In this document: positions 26,192 through 35,575 of the stretch, in pieces
Numbering within the stretch: position 1 is the first letter of the stretch
Layout of the letters: each line of letters opens with the position of its first letter
DNA from: Sphingopyxis sp.
Lineage (GTDB): Bacteria; Pseudomonadota; Alphaproteobacteria; Sphingomonadales; Sphingomonadaceae
Reading direction: 5' to 3'
Length of the DNA: 64,000 nt
Assembly: GCA_002733865.1 (NCBI GenBank)
Contig: NVXM01000028.1
Span: forward strand, 1-64,000
The notes under the pieces: model-generated
Database searches by the model: none
What the model was told of the DNA's origin: nothing
Seen by the model: only the letters and a program-made list of their open reading frames with translations
Position numbers and translations under genes: made by a program

Positions 26192-26917
26192 CTAAGCTGG
26201 CTGGTCATCCAACACCGCAGCCACCTGCGGCGCGATCTTCCCGACGATCACATCAATCCCGTCAGCAGTCGGATGAATCCCGTCACCAAGGAAAAGATCC
26301 GGCTTCCCCACCACTCCGTCCATGAAAAACGGATACAGCGTGATATCATATTTCTTGGCCAGCGCCGGATAGATGATATTGAATTCCTTGGTGAATTCCG
26401 CGCCCAGATTGGGCGGGGCCAGCATGCCGGTCAGCATCACGGGAATATTCCGGTCCTTCAGCTTCACGATCATCGCCTCGAGATTGGCCCGCGTTTCTGA
26501 CGGTTTCAGCCCGCGCAGCATATCATTGCCGCCGAGACCGAGAATGACCAGATCCGGCGTGCGCGACAGACTGTCGAGCACAAAATCCATCCGCCGCAAT
26601 CCGGCAGCCGTCGTATCGCCCGACACCCCGGCATTATGCACCCGAACGTCCTTGCCATCAGCTTTGAGAGCAGCCTGCAAGTCCGGCGCAAAGCCCTCGT
26701 TCGGCTCAAGGCCATAGCCTGCGTAAAGGCTGTCACCGAAAGCGACAATCAGGGTCTCGGCCTCTTGCGCCGGGGCGGCTTGCTCGCTACCCGTTTCCAC
26801 CGAGGCCGTCCCTACGTCCTCCTGAACAGCTTGCGGTTTATCCGGCGCAGGGCCACAAGCGATCAAAAGTTGCAGAAATGCAAGCGTGAACCCATATACG
26901 ATCAAATTCTTCAACAT
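26192..26917 (-). CDS. tesA: SGNH-hydrolase lipoprotein, arylesterase/thioesterase I (TesA-like)
   Basis: 241 residues. Lipoprotein signal MLKNLIVYGFTLAFLQLLIAC (Cys 21), a Pro/Glu/Gln-rich linker, then SGNH blocks: block I VAFGDSLYAGYGL with the nucleophilic Ser, block II Gly in GVSGDTTAAG, block III GGNDMLRG, block V Asp/His in FLGDGIHPTADG. Escherichia coli TesA is a soluble periplasmic esterase; this one appears lipid-anchored. AAGGATATCCG precedes the ATG. It is divergent from ybbA-like and ybbP-like genes, the same neighbourhood as in E. coli, with only 17 bp between the start codons. Confidence 0.9.
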   Translation of the reverse strand: MLKNLIVYGFTLAFLQLLIACGPAPDKPQAVQEDVGTASVETGSEQAAPAQEAETLIVAFGDSLYAGYGLEPNEGFAPDLQAALKADGKDVRVHNAGVSGDTTAAGLRRMDFVLDSLSRTPDLVILGLGGNDMLRGLKPSETRANLEAMIVKLKDRNIPVMLTGMLAPPNLGAEFTKEFNIIYPALAKKYDITLYPFFMDGVVGKPDLFLGDGIHPTADGIDVIVGKIAPQVAAVLDDQPA

Positions 26918-26934
26918 CGGATATCCTTACTCCC

Positions 26935-27660
26935 ATGATCCAGAAAACCGCCGCATCAAGCGACGCCGCCACAGTTGAACCGCATATCGCCATTGCAGCC
27001 CGGAATGTCACCCTGTCTTTGGGTGAAGGGAAAGCGCGGGTCGATATTCTGCGCGGTATCGATCTGTCGATCGAGGAAGGAAAGACGGTTGCGTTGCTCG
27101 GGCCATCCGGGTCGGGCAAATCATCGCTGATGGCGATTCTGTCCGGCCTGGAACGCGCCAGCGGCGGCTCCGTCAACATCGCAGGAGCCGACTTTGGCAC
27201 GATGAACGAAGACCAGCTGGCAGTGGCCCGGCGCGGACGTGTCGGCATTGTTCTGCAGGCTTTTCATCTGTTGCCGACGATGACGGCTCTGGAAAATGTT
27301 GCGGTTCCGCTGGAACTGGATGGCCAATCCAGGCCGTTTGAGATTGCCGCAGAGGAACTGGCGGCAGTCGGCCTTGGCGATCGGCTCGGTCATTATCCAA
27401 CCCAGCTTTCCGGCGGCGAACAGCAACGGGTGGCCATCGCCCGGGCCATGGCTTCGCGCCCCACGATCATCTTCGCCGATGAACCGACGGGCAATCTCGA
27501 CGGAACCACCGGAGAAAAGATCATTACCATGCTGTTCGATCGTCAGAAAGCGACCGATGCAACCCTGTTGATCATTACCCATGACCCCGAGCTCGCCAAG
27601 CGCTGCGACCGGATCATTGAGCTGCGCGATGGGCTGATCGAGAAGGATAGCGCCGCGTGA
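26935..27660 (+). CDS. ybbA: ABC transporter ATP-binding protein (YbbA/LolD-like)
   Basis: 241 residues. Walker [11 protein letters not shown]-loop region [11 protein letters not shown], signature [16 protein letters not shown], Walker [14 protein letters not shown], switch His in LIITHDPE. The MacB/LolD/FtsE branch is indicated by the FHLLP Q-loop and EPTGNLD. It powers the large FtsX-type permease that follows, whose GTG overlaps this stop by 4 bp. The start lies 17 bp from the divergent tesA start and has no clear Shine-Dalgarno, so a leaderless mRNA or a start a few codons downstream is possible. Confidence 0.92.
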   Translation: MIQKTAASSDAATVEPHIAIAARNVTLSLGEGKARVDILRGIDLSIEEGKTVALLGPSGSGKSSLMAILSGLERASGGSVNIAGADFGTMNEDQLAVARRGRVGIVLQAFHLLPTMTALENVAVPLELDGQSRPFEIAAEELAAVGLGDRLGHYPTQLSGGEQQRVAIARAMASRPTIIFADEPTGNLDGTTGEKIITMLFDRQKATDATLLIITHDPELAKRCDRIIELRDGLIEKDSAA

Positions 27661-30167
27661 CGCGCACCGAACTCGGCAAAGCCTGGACAATCGCGCGCCG
27701 CGACCTGCGCGGACGCTTCGTCGGGTTACGACTGCTGATCGTCTGTTTATTGCTGGGTGTTGCAACCTTGGCCGCAATCGGCAGCCTCACCAATGCGATC
27801 ACCGAAGAACTCGCCAATCGCGGACAGACAATATTGGGAGGAGATCTGGAGATCGCGGTTGCCCAACGCGAAGCCACCAGGCCCGAACTCGCGGCGCTGC
27901 GAAATGCGGGCACACTGTCCGAAACCTTGCGGATGCAGGCCATGGCGCGGCTGCCGGACGGCAGCGATACCCAATTGGTTGAACTGAAAGGGGTGGATGA
28001 TGCCTACCCCCTCTACGGCACATTTACGCTGGAAAACGGCGATATTGTCTCTGCCCCCAACACGGACGAGATCTATGTCACCCCTGCCCTGATGCAGCGC
28101 CTGTCGCTGGCCATTGGCGATAAAGTTTCCTTTGGCGAGGCCAGCTTTGCGGTTTCCGGGATCATCGGCGAAGAACCCGACCGACTCAGCGAAGGCCTTT
28201 CCCTCGGTCCGGTAGCAATTGTCTCGCTCGAGGGTCTGCGCGCGACGCAATTGATCCAGCCTGGCAGCCTGTTCGAAAGCAAATATCGCCTCAAATTACC
28301 GCCAATATCTGAACCCGGCGAAATCGCGGACCAACTCACCGAAAAATTTCCCAATGCCTCATGGGAAGTGAAGACCCGGGATGACGGCGCGCCCAGCACC
28401 CGGCGCTTCATCGAACGCATGGGGCAGTTTCTGACCCTGGTCGGTCTAGCATCACTGGTAATCGCCGGCATTGGTGTCGGCAACGGAGTCGCGTCCTATT
28501 TGCGCGGCAAACAAGGCGCAATTGCCACGCTCAAAATTCTCGGCGCAGACAGCGCGATGATTTTTCGCATCTATCTGCTCCAGATATTGGCCGTGGCGCT
28601 GGGTGCCATCATTGTTGGTCTGGTTATCGGTGCGTTGGCACCGCTGGCGATTATTCAGATCGCCGGCGATGTCCTGCCGATCAAGCCGGAATTCGCCATT
28701 TATCCGCTGCCGTTGCTGGTCAGCGCGCTCTACGGACTGCTGATCGCGGTCATTTTTGCGCTGCCGCCGCTGTCGCGCGCCAAAACCATCCCGGCAGCCG
28801 GCATCTTTCGCGGCGAGGGCCGGTCCTGGCGCAAGATTGACCGCCAGAGCTTGATCGGCGTCGGGCTGTCGATCGCTGCCATCATCGCGCTCGCCCTGGT
28901 GACCCCTCGCGAGCCGCTTTTTTCAGCGTCCTTTATCGGGGCAGCAACTGCCATCTTGCTGCTGCTCACCGCGCTCGGGGCGCTGATCCGCTGGCTGGCG
29001 AGCAAGGCACCGCGCCCCAAACAACCTTTGCTCCGCCTTGCCCTGACCAGCCTCCATCGACCGGGAGCGCAAACCGGACAATTGGTCGTAGCGCTGGGTC
29101 TGGGCCTCACCCTGTTTGCGACACTTGCCGCTATCCAGACCAGTCTGACGAATGAGATTCGCTCGACGGTTCCGCGCGATGCGCCCAGCTTTTTCGTCCT
29201 CGATATCCCGGTCGAACGCGCCGCCGACTTCCGTGCCAAGGTTGCTGAAACCGCGAGTGATGCGGAAATCAATATCGTGCCGACACTTCGCGGGACGATC
29301 ACCGAATTTGGCGGGCAACGCGTAGCCGACCTGGAAACGCTGCCGGAGGGCGCCTGGGTGCTGCGCGGCGATCGTGGCCTGACCTATAGCGCAACGATTC
29401 CCGAAGGCAGCGAAGTCGTCGCGGGCGAATGGTGGGATCCGGATTATGACGGACCGCCGCTGGTCTCGGTTGACGAAGAGCAAGGCGCCGCATTGGGCCT
29501 TCAGATCGGAGACAGTCTGACGGTCAGCCTGCTAGGTGTTGAAATTCCAGCGAAAGTTGCGTCTTTCCGCAAGGTTAACTGGCGCAATTTCGGATTCAAC
29601 TATGTGCTTGTTTTCCCGCCTAGCGTACTGGCCAATGTGCCCCATAATGTGGCGGCGACAATCCAGCTCGATCCAGCCAAGGAAGACCGCCTTCTCAGTA
29701 TTTTGCCTGGCGAGTTTCCCTCGATATCGATGGTCAAGGTAAAAGAGATTGCCGCACAGATTGGTGACATATTGGACCAGATGGCCACCGCCATCGCTGC
29801 GGCGGCGTCAATCGCCATCCTGTCCGGTATCGCCGTCCTGATCGGTGCCATCGCCGCCTCCCGCCAGGCGCGCGTCTATGACAGCGTGATCCTGAAGCTG
29901 CTCGGCGCGACCCGCTCGCAAATATTGTCGGTGCAAGCCATAGAATATGCGCTGCTGGCATTTTTGTTGTCAGCGGTTGCCCTCGGACTTGGCCTGTTAG
30001 GGGGCTGGTTCGTTATCACCCAGATTTTCGAGTTTACCTGGCAACCGGACTGGGCGGTGGTGTTCCTGACCCTGGGTGTCGGCGCGATCGTGACCCTGTC
30101 GATCGGTCTGCTCGGTTCCATTCCCGTGCTATCGGCAAAACCGGCGAGAGCTTTGAGAGAACTTTAG
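27657..30167 (+). CDS. ybbP: ABC transporter permease, FtsX family (YbbP-like)
   Basis: 836 residues from a GTG in the GTGA overlap. One N-terminal membrane helix, a large periplasmic MacB-type domain, a first FtsX block of helices at ~255-375 and more helices at ~395-445, a second periplasmic domain, and a C-terminal FtsX block (~690-836). The duplicated layout is that of YbbP. With YbbA it forms a putative exporter or lipid/lipoprotein-handling mechanotransmission complex; next to an esterase lipoprotein a lipid-related substrate is plausible. It ends against the BASS-type gene, with stop codons overlapping. Confidence 0.88.
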   Translation: MTRTELGKAWTIARRDLRGRFVGLRLLIVCLLLGVATLAAIGSLTNAITEELANRGQTILGGDLEIAVAQREATRPELAALRNAGTLSETLRMQAMARLPDGSDTQLVELKGVDDAYPLYGTFTLENGDIVSAPNTDEIYVTPALMQRLSLAIGDKVSFGEASFAVSGIIGEEPDRLSEGLSLGPVAIVSLEGLRATQLIQPGSLFESKYRLKLPPISEPGEIADQLTEKFPNASWEVKTRDDGAPSTRRFIERMGQFLTLVGLASLVIAGIGVGNGVASYLRGKQGAIATLKILGADSAMIFRIYLLQILAVALGAIIVGLVIGALAPLAIIQIAGDVLPIKPEFAIYPLPLLVSALYGLLIAVIFALPPLSRAKTIPAAGIFRGEGRSWRKIDRQSLIGVGLSIAAIIALALVTPREPLFSASFIGAATAILLLLTALGALIRWLASKAPRPKQPLLRLALTSLHRPGAQTGQLVVALGLGLTLFATLAAIQTSLTNEIRSTVPRDAPSFFVLDIPVERAADFRAKVAETASDAEINIVPTLRGTITEFGGQRVADLETLPEGAWVLRGDRGLTYSATIPEGSEVVAGEWWDPDYDGPPLVSVDEEQGAALGLQIGDSLTVSLLGVEIPAKVASFRKVNWRNFGFNYVLVFPPSVLANVPHNVAATIQLDPAKEDRLLSILPGEFPSISMVKVKEIAAQIGDILDQMATAIAAAASIAILSGIAVLIGAIAASRQARVYDSVILKLLGATRSQILSVQAIEYALLAFLLSAVALGLGLLGGWFVITQIFEFTWQPDWAVVFLTLGVGAIVTLSIGLLGSIPVLSAKPARALREL

Positions 30168-31147
30168 GCCGTGCCCTCATCCAGCGCTGGATCTCCCGCC
30201 AGCCTTACAGCGATGGGCGCGGACAGAAACAGCTGCGAGAGATGGTAAAAAATCAGTGGCAGAATGATCAGACCAGCCCGCTCTGGCGCGAAGAGGATCG
30301 CTGCCAATGGCGCACCGATCGCAACGCTTTTTTGAGAACCTGAAAACAGCAATGTTTTGCGATCGGCTCGCACAAACCCCATCCAACCGCCCAACAACCA
30401 TGTGCCGCCAAAAGCGAGGCCCAGCCAAAACACAAGAGCAGCGCCCAACCAGCCGAACTCCGCACCAGTTACCCGGCTCCACATTCCGGCAATGATCGCG
30501 GCAGAAAAGGAAACGTAAACCGCCAGCGCGATGGCACCCCGATCGATCCAGCCCGCGAGCGCTTTATATTCTATGACCAGCGGGCGCAGCCATTGCTGAA
30601 AGACCTGCCCGAGTACAAAGGGCAACACCAATATGGCAGCCAGCTTGGTAATAGTGCCGGTGGTGATCTCGACCCCGGCAGCGCTGGCGAGCAGGGCGAA
30701 CAAAAGCGGCGACAGGAAGACTCCGACCAGATTAATAAACGCGCTGGCGACGACCGAGGCTGCAACATTGCCTCTGGCGATGGCGCAATAGCTGGTCGCG
30801 GACTGGACGGTCGAAGGCAGCACGCCCAGGAACAGGAAACCAAGCGCAACATCGGTCGGCACTACGTTTCCAACGGCCCTCGACAGGAGCAGACCGATGG
30901 TCAGCATCACGCCAAATACCCAGATAAATATCGTTCCCTGCAACCTAATATTTCCCAGTCCAGCCCGCACTTCATGACGTTCCAAACGGATGCCGTGCAG
31001 CAGAAACACCGAAAAAATCCCCGCATTGAACAAGATTTCCGCGACATCCTTGGCCGTGCCTTGCACCGGGACCAGCGTCGCGAGCAACACCGCTCCGCTT
31101 AGCAGCCAGATAAATTTGTCGGTGAGGATCAGGCGAAGGGTTTGCAT
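30164..31147 (-). CDS. Bile acid:sodium symporter-like (BASS/SBF-like) transporter
   Basis: 327 residues with about ten membrane segments. Family-like stretches are NAGIFSVFLLHGIRLERHEVRAG, FLFLGVLPSTVQSATSYCAIARGN (the discontinuous-helix region of the SBF-like branch), ILVLPFVLGQVFQQWLRP and LFSGSQKSVAIGAPLAAILF. The ATG at 31147 begins the first helix; the frame runs much further upstream but there it is only antisense to the neighbouring permease remnant. This subfamily (YfeH-like) has no firmly established substrate. It is convergent with ybbP. Confidence 0.85.
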   Translation of the reverse strand: MQTLRLILTDKFIWLLSGAVLLATLVPVQGTAKDVAEILFNAGIFSVFLLHGIRLERHEVRAGLGNIRLQGTIFIWVFGVMLTIGLLLSRAVGNVVPTDVALGFLFLGVLPSTVQSATSYCAIARGNVAASVVASAFINLVGVFLSPLLFALLASAAGVEITTGTITKLAAILVLPFVLGQVFQQWLRPLVIEYKALAGWIDRGAIALAVYVSFSAAIIAGMWSRVTGAEFGWLGAALVFWLGLAFGGTWLLGGWMGFVRADRKTLLFSGSQKSVAIGAPLAAILFAPERAGLIILPLIFYHLSQLFLSAPIAVRLAGDPALDEGTA

Positions 31148-31205
31148 CGCGCGCTGCCATGCCTTCCCCGTTGCCTCACAGCAACTATTATTGCAGATTG
31201 TTACA

Positions 31206-31799
31206 GTGAATAGCGAAAAGACCATCGGCCCGGTTCGCGCATGGGCACTTGCGGCCGGGGGCATGGTAGGCGGTGGCGTGGTCGACGGTAAGCAAGTCGC
31301 GCTTTCCAACGCGGTACAAAAAATGCTTGGTATCCCGGGACTGATTGGCATGACGGTCGCGGCAGCCTTTGCCACCTCGGCAGCAATTAATTCGACTCTC
31401 TTTTCGACTGCGAAATTGGCGGCCCGGATCACCCTCGACAAGGAGTTACCGAAATTCTGGGGCCATAAGAACAGCAATAATATCCCGGATCGCGGGGTTA
31501 TCGCATTGGGCCTGACCGCCGGTATGCTTGCGATTACCGGCTCCCTCTCGTCGCTGGTCGAAGCGGCAAGTCTGGTGTTCGTCGCCACATTTGGCGTGGT
31601 CAACTATTTGTGCGCACGAACGATGGCCAACGGAGATCTCGTCGCTTGGATTGGAACCGTGCTGTGCGCGGCGATCGGTGTCGTGCTGGTCTATCTTCTG
31701 GCCCATAGCCAGCCTATTCCGCTGATGATTCTCGCTAGCCTTATTCTGATCTCGATCTTCGGGCGCCCGATCCTGCTCAAGAAACGAACCAGCCAGTAA
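31206..31799 (+). pseudogene. Amino-acid permease (APC) remnant with an internal deletion
   Basis: A 197-codon frame from GTG 31206. The first ~25 residues (NSEKTIGPVRAWALAAGGMVGGG) look like the first membrane helix of an APC permease with its unwound Gly-rich loop. Then, without a stop, the sequence jumps to what resembles the second half of such permeases: LGIPGLIGMTVAAAFATSAAINSTLFSTAKLAARI, followed by four more hydrophobic segments. APC permeases are usually over 400 residues, so about 200 residues seem to be missing in frame. A working transporter is unlikely. It is divergent from the BASS-like gene and 105 bp before typA. Confidence 0.65.
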
Positions 31800-31904
31800 T
31801 CCACAAGACTGTTGTTGCAGCGCAGCACGATTTCCGGTAGAGGCGCGGCAACTTCGGGGCGTTGCCGATGGCCGCCCTTTCCTCTTCTTACGGTAGAATT
31901 TGAT

Positions 31905-33722
31905 ATGTCCCTTCGCAATATTGCAATCATTGCGCACGTTGATCACGGCAAAACCACGCTGGTTGACCAGCTTTTCCGCCAATCCGGCACATTTCGCGAC
32001 AATGAACGCGTCGAGGAACGGGCGATGGATTCGAACGATCTGGAAAAAGAGCGCGGCATCACGATTCTCGCCAAATGCACCAGCGTCGAGTGGAAGGGCA
32101 CGCGGATCAACATTGTTGATACACCGGGCCATGCCGACTTTGGTGGTGAGGTTGAGCGCATCCTGTCGATGGTTGATGGCGTGATCCTGCTCGTGGACAG
32201 CGCCGAAGGTGCCATGCCGCAAACCAAATTTGTGACCGGCAAGGCACTTGCACTTGGACTGAAGCCAATCGTCGTGGTCAACAAAATCGACCGTCCAGAC
32301 GGCCGTGCTGAAGAAGTGCTCGACGAAGTGTTTGACCTGTTCGTCAATCTCGATGCCAATGACGAACAGCTCGACTTTCCCACTCTGTTCGCCAGCGGCC
32401 GCAACGGCTATGCAGGCGAAACGCCGGAGGTTCGCGAAGGCGACCTGTCGCCACTTTTCGACAAGATTATCGAACATGTCCCGGAACCGGACGTGGATCC
32501 GGACGCGGAATTCAAATTCCTGGTCACTCTGCTGGACCGCGACAATTTCGTTGGCCGTATTTTGACCGGCAAGGTTGAAAGCGGAAAGATCGACATCAAC
32601 ATGCCGATCCACGCGATCGATATGGACGGCAATATCGTCGAAACCGGACGCGCCACGAAGATCATGGCGTTTAACGGCCTCGAACGCGTCCCCGTGGAAA
32701 GCGCGAAGGCGGGTGATATTATTTCTCTCGCTGGCCTGACCAAAGCAACCGTATCCAACACGATCTGCGATACTTCCGTAAAAGAACCAATCGCTGCACA
32801 GCCCATTGATCCGCCAACGCTTTCCATGCGCTTTGCAGTGAACGACAGCCCGGTAGCCGGCCGTGAAGGTGACAAGGTCACCAGTCGCGTTATCCGCGAC
32901 CGTCTGGAACGCGAAGCAGAATCAAATGTGGCAATCAAAGTGACCGAAAGCGACGACAAGGACAGTTTTGAAGTCGCTGGCCGCGGCGAATTGCAACTCG
33001 GCGTCTTGATCGAAACGATGCGTCGTGAGGGCTTTGAACTGGGCATTTCCCGGCCACGCGTTCTGTACCGCGAGGAAAATGGCAAGCGCGAAGAACCTTA
33101 TGAAACCGTCGTCATCGATGTTGATGATGAATATGCCAGCACCGTTGTGTCCAAGATGCAGCGGCGCAAGGCGGAACTGACCGAGCAGCGCCCGTCCGGC
33201 GCCGGCAAGACCCGCCTGACCTTCTCCGCGCCTTCCCGCGGGCTGATCGGTTATCATGGCGAATTCCTGTCCGATACGCGCGGCACCGGCCTGATGAACC
33301 GCCTGTTCGAAAAATATGACGACTATAAGGGCGTTATCGAAGGGCGTCCGGTTGGCGTGCTGGTATCCAACGGCACCGGCAACACGGCGGCCTATGCGCT
33401 GAACATGCTCGAAGAACGCGGCGTGTTGTTTATCGGTGCCCAGGTCCCTGTTTATGAAGGCATGATTATCGGTGAAAATGCCAAGCCTGGCGATCTCGAT
33501 GTCAATCCAATGAAGTCCAAGGCGCTGACCAACTTCCGTGTCTCCGGCAAGGAAGACGCCATTCGCCTGACCACGCCAAAGGTTATGACGCTGGAACAGG
33601 CGATCGCCTATATCGACAATGACGAACTGGTCGAGGTCACGCCGAAAAACATCCGTCTGCGTAAACGCTATCTGGACCCGAACGACCGCAAGAAGGCATC
33701 GCGGCAAGCGGCTGCTGCTTAA
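31905..33722 (+). CDS. typA: Translational GTPase TypA/BipA
   Basis: 605 residues. EF-G-like GTPase domain: P-loop HVDHGKTTL, switch [18 protein letters not shown] (G3), NKIDRPDGR (G4). Domains II, III and V follow, then the TypA-specific C-terminal domain with [20 protein letters not shown] and [15 protein letters not shown] basic segment. TypA binds ribosomes in stress and assists 50S biogenesis at low temperature. The ATG at 31905 is the first to match the family start [15 protein letters not shown]. The last ~20 codons are repeated, diverged, at 35432-35500. Confidence 0.96.
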   Translation: MSLRNIAIIAHVDHGKTTLVDQLFRQSGTFRDNERVEERAMDSNDLEKERGITILAKCTSVEWKGTRINIVDTPGHADFGGEVERILSMVDGVILLVDSAEGAMPQTKFVTGKALALGLKPIVVVNKIDRPDGRAEEVLDEVFDLFVNLDANDEQLDFPTLFASGRNGYAGETPEVREGDLSPLFDKIIEHVPEPDVDPDAEFKFLVTLLDRDNFVGRILTGKVESGKIDINMPIHAIDMDGNIVETGRATKIMAFNGLERVPVESAKAGDIISLAGLTKATVSNTICDTSVKEPIAAQPIDPPTLSMRFAVNDSPVAGREGDKVTSRVIRDRLEREAESNVAIKVTESDDKDSFEVAGRGELQLGVLIETMRREGFELGISRPRVLYREENGKREEPYETVVIDVDDEYASTVVSKMQRRKAELTEQRPSGAGKTRLTFSAPSRGLIGYHGEFLSDTRGTGLMNRLFEKYDDYKGVIEGRPVGVLVSNGTGNTAAYALNMLEERGVLFIGAQVPVYEGMIIGENAKPGDLDVNPMKSKALTNFRVSGKEDAIRLTTPKVMTLEQAIAYIDNDELVEVTPKNIRLRKRYLDPNDRKKASRQAAAA

Positions 33723-33730
33723 ACCTAATT

Positions 33731-33780
33731 TTTCCGCCGGCTCGACGAATATTATTATTTGATCTGAGTCGGCGGAAATT
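33731..33780 (+). terminator. Hairpin after typA, related in sequence to the 3' end of the next gene
   Basis: CCGCCGGCTC (33734-33743) pairs with GAGTCGGCGG (33766-33775), 9 of 10 pairs. The loop is AT-rich and only a short A/T stretch follows. Read on the minus strand the same segment resembles the last codons of the sugar-dehydrogenase-like gene (see findings). Confidence 0.5.
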
Positions 33781-35290
33781 AGAATCCCGATGGCTCGACG
33801 ACAAATATTTCCCCATCTGAGTCGGCAAGAATTAGGTTATTCTCTCGATCAGTCCCAATCGCCACGATAGCATCGAGACTACCGGTATCTGATTCAAAAT
33901 CGGCATTGAGAAGTTCGTATCGTGACGAAGGGACTATTCCTTGCCCCATCAGGTCATTTAATCGGACTGCCCAGATTTTCCCACTGTCCCTATCTGCAAA
34001 GATATACTTTGACTGCAAGCTGACAATCGGTCCGGTATAGATCGCACCAGCAACTACCGAACTCCCCGCTCGATCGCCACTGCCTCTTGCATATTCGGTC
34101 ACCGATGCCGTTAGAGTCTCTGTCGTACTGCCTGTCGCCGGTGCGCTGCCTTCAAAAAAGGGCCACCCGAAATTTTTGCCGCCGGCATTATGAAATAGGA
34201 AATTTATTTCTTCTGCTGAAGAGCTACCGCGGTCTGCAAAATATATCCCATCGCCGAACAAGCTGCCACTTTTGGGGTCCTGCAAACCGAGTGCATAAAC
34301 AAAGCGATCCCCGCCGCCGGCAGCGTAAGGATTTCCCGGAGGAGCCAGAAAGAATATGGGGGCAGCGCCAGCATATGGATCCGGATTTGGTCGTAACCTT
34401 AACACCTTGCCCAGTTTTGAATTAGGGTTTTGAGCATTATTGACATCGCCCGCATCACCAACCATCACATAGAGATCGTTTTCCGGACTAAATCCCAGCC
34501 AGCCGCCATAATTTATGTCGGAATCGTGCGGAATTTCAAACTGAGTGCCACTGCCCAGCAACGATTCGGGTCTGAGGCGATTGATTTTTCAGATCGAAAT
34601 ATCACTTCCTGAACTAGCGAAGGGGCCACTCCTTTCCGCAGTCACGAAAGCCCAATAAGTGTTATTGGCTGAAAAAGCAGGGTCAACCGTCAGCCCCAAA
34701 AGCCCGCCTTCGCCTGCCGTATTTACGTTGAGAAGAGTTCGGTCGAGACTGCGCGTCCCATCGACTGTATCCATTTCATAGATATTGCCGCCCCGCTCCG
34801 CGACAAACACTTTTGCTTGGCTTGGTATAGTCGCGATAACGGAGACATCATTCAATCCAGTCGTCAGGCGACGAACCTGAATTCCTTCACGATCATTCTC
34901 CACCGTAACCGTCGCGTTGGTGCTAGCTGTCAGACTGCCATCGCTGACGGTCACGGAGATATTGTACACATTATTCATGTCGGTATCGGTCGGCAGTTCG
35001 AAATTCGGTGCGGTCCGGAATGACAATGCGCCGGAGGAACTGATCACAAAGTCATCGGCATCGGTACCAGCAACGGAAAAATGCAATTGATCGCTATCAG
35101 GATCATTCGCCTGCGCGGTCAGCACATTTGTCTGATTTTCTTTGATCATTTGAGGCGCGATAGCCGAAATTTGTGGTCGGGAATTCGCCGATAGTGGAAG
35201 TTGCACAGGCGAAGACGAACTGCTTCCACCGCCACATCCAACAAGTAAAAATGAAGAAACAACAAATAAGGAACTACGCATTTTTACCAA
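33779..35290 (-). pseudogene. Cadherin-like + glucose/sorbosone dehydrogenase-like lipoprotein gene, interrupted by TGA
   Basis: 504 codons in one frame including an internal TGA at 34589-34591. The 5' part (34592-35290) encodes a lipoprotein signal (MVKMRSSLFVVSSFLLVGC, Gly/Ser linker), a cadherin-like domain (IKENQTNVLTAQANDPDSDQ, then FVISSSGALSFRTAPNFE) and the first blades of a propeller (VFVAERGGNIYEMD, GEGGLLGLTVDPAF). After the TGA the same frame goes on with IPHDSDINYGGWLGFSPEND, YVMVGDAGDVNNAQNP, YALGLQDPKSGS, NFGWPFFEG and NLILADSDGEIFVVE, typical of PQQ-type sugar dehydrogenase propellers. A single CGA-to-TGA change explains the break. A second polypeptide could restart at a TTG (34561). 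More AT-rich than its neighbours; probably acquired. Confidence 0.8.
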
Positions 35291-35431
35291 ACTCCCAACA
35301 AATTAGATGGATTCATAACTTTTCCAATCTCGGCTGACAAGGTCAATCCAATAAATTTTGGAGTCTCTCATAAATGTCACTCAATATAGAAATTTCATGA
35401 GCGGACAGGATAATTAAATAAATGACTTTCT

Positions 35432-35500
35432 GTAGCAAAGACAGTCGTCTGCGCAAACGCTACCCCGACCCGGATGAATGCAAGAAAGCGTCGTTCTAGG
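35432..35500 (+). repeat. Diverged second copy of the typA 3' end
   Basis: Translates as KDSRLRKRYPDPDECKKASF-stop, against [20 protein letters not shown] at the true typA terminus (33642-33704). Over the 48-bp core 38 positions are identical. It has the same orientation as typA, no start codon or upstream coding sequence, and stands directly before a strong terminator. Confidence 0.75.
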
Positions 35501-35523
35501 CGGAAGTTACTTAGGCCGACGGC

Positions 35524-35557
35524 AAAAAAAAGGCGACCCGCAAGGCCGCCTTTTTTT
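35524..35557. terminator. Strong bidirectional terminator
   Basis: A run of 8 A, the stem GGCGACC/GGCCGCC (one mismatch) and a run of 7 T give rho-independent termination on both strands, serving the minus-strand OMP gene at 35576 and plus-strand transcripts coming from typA. It may be the original typA terminator, displaced by the inserted segment. Confidence 0.85.
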
Positions 35558-35575
35558 AATCATTTGCTTTATCCG

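Noticed and set aside
34561..34591. Recoded TGA (selenocysteine or programmed readthrough)
   Set aside because: No SECIS-like hairpin was seen after it, and the family has no Cys/Sec at this position; a point nonsense mutation is simpler.
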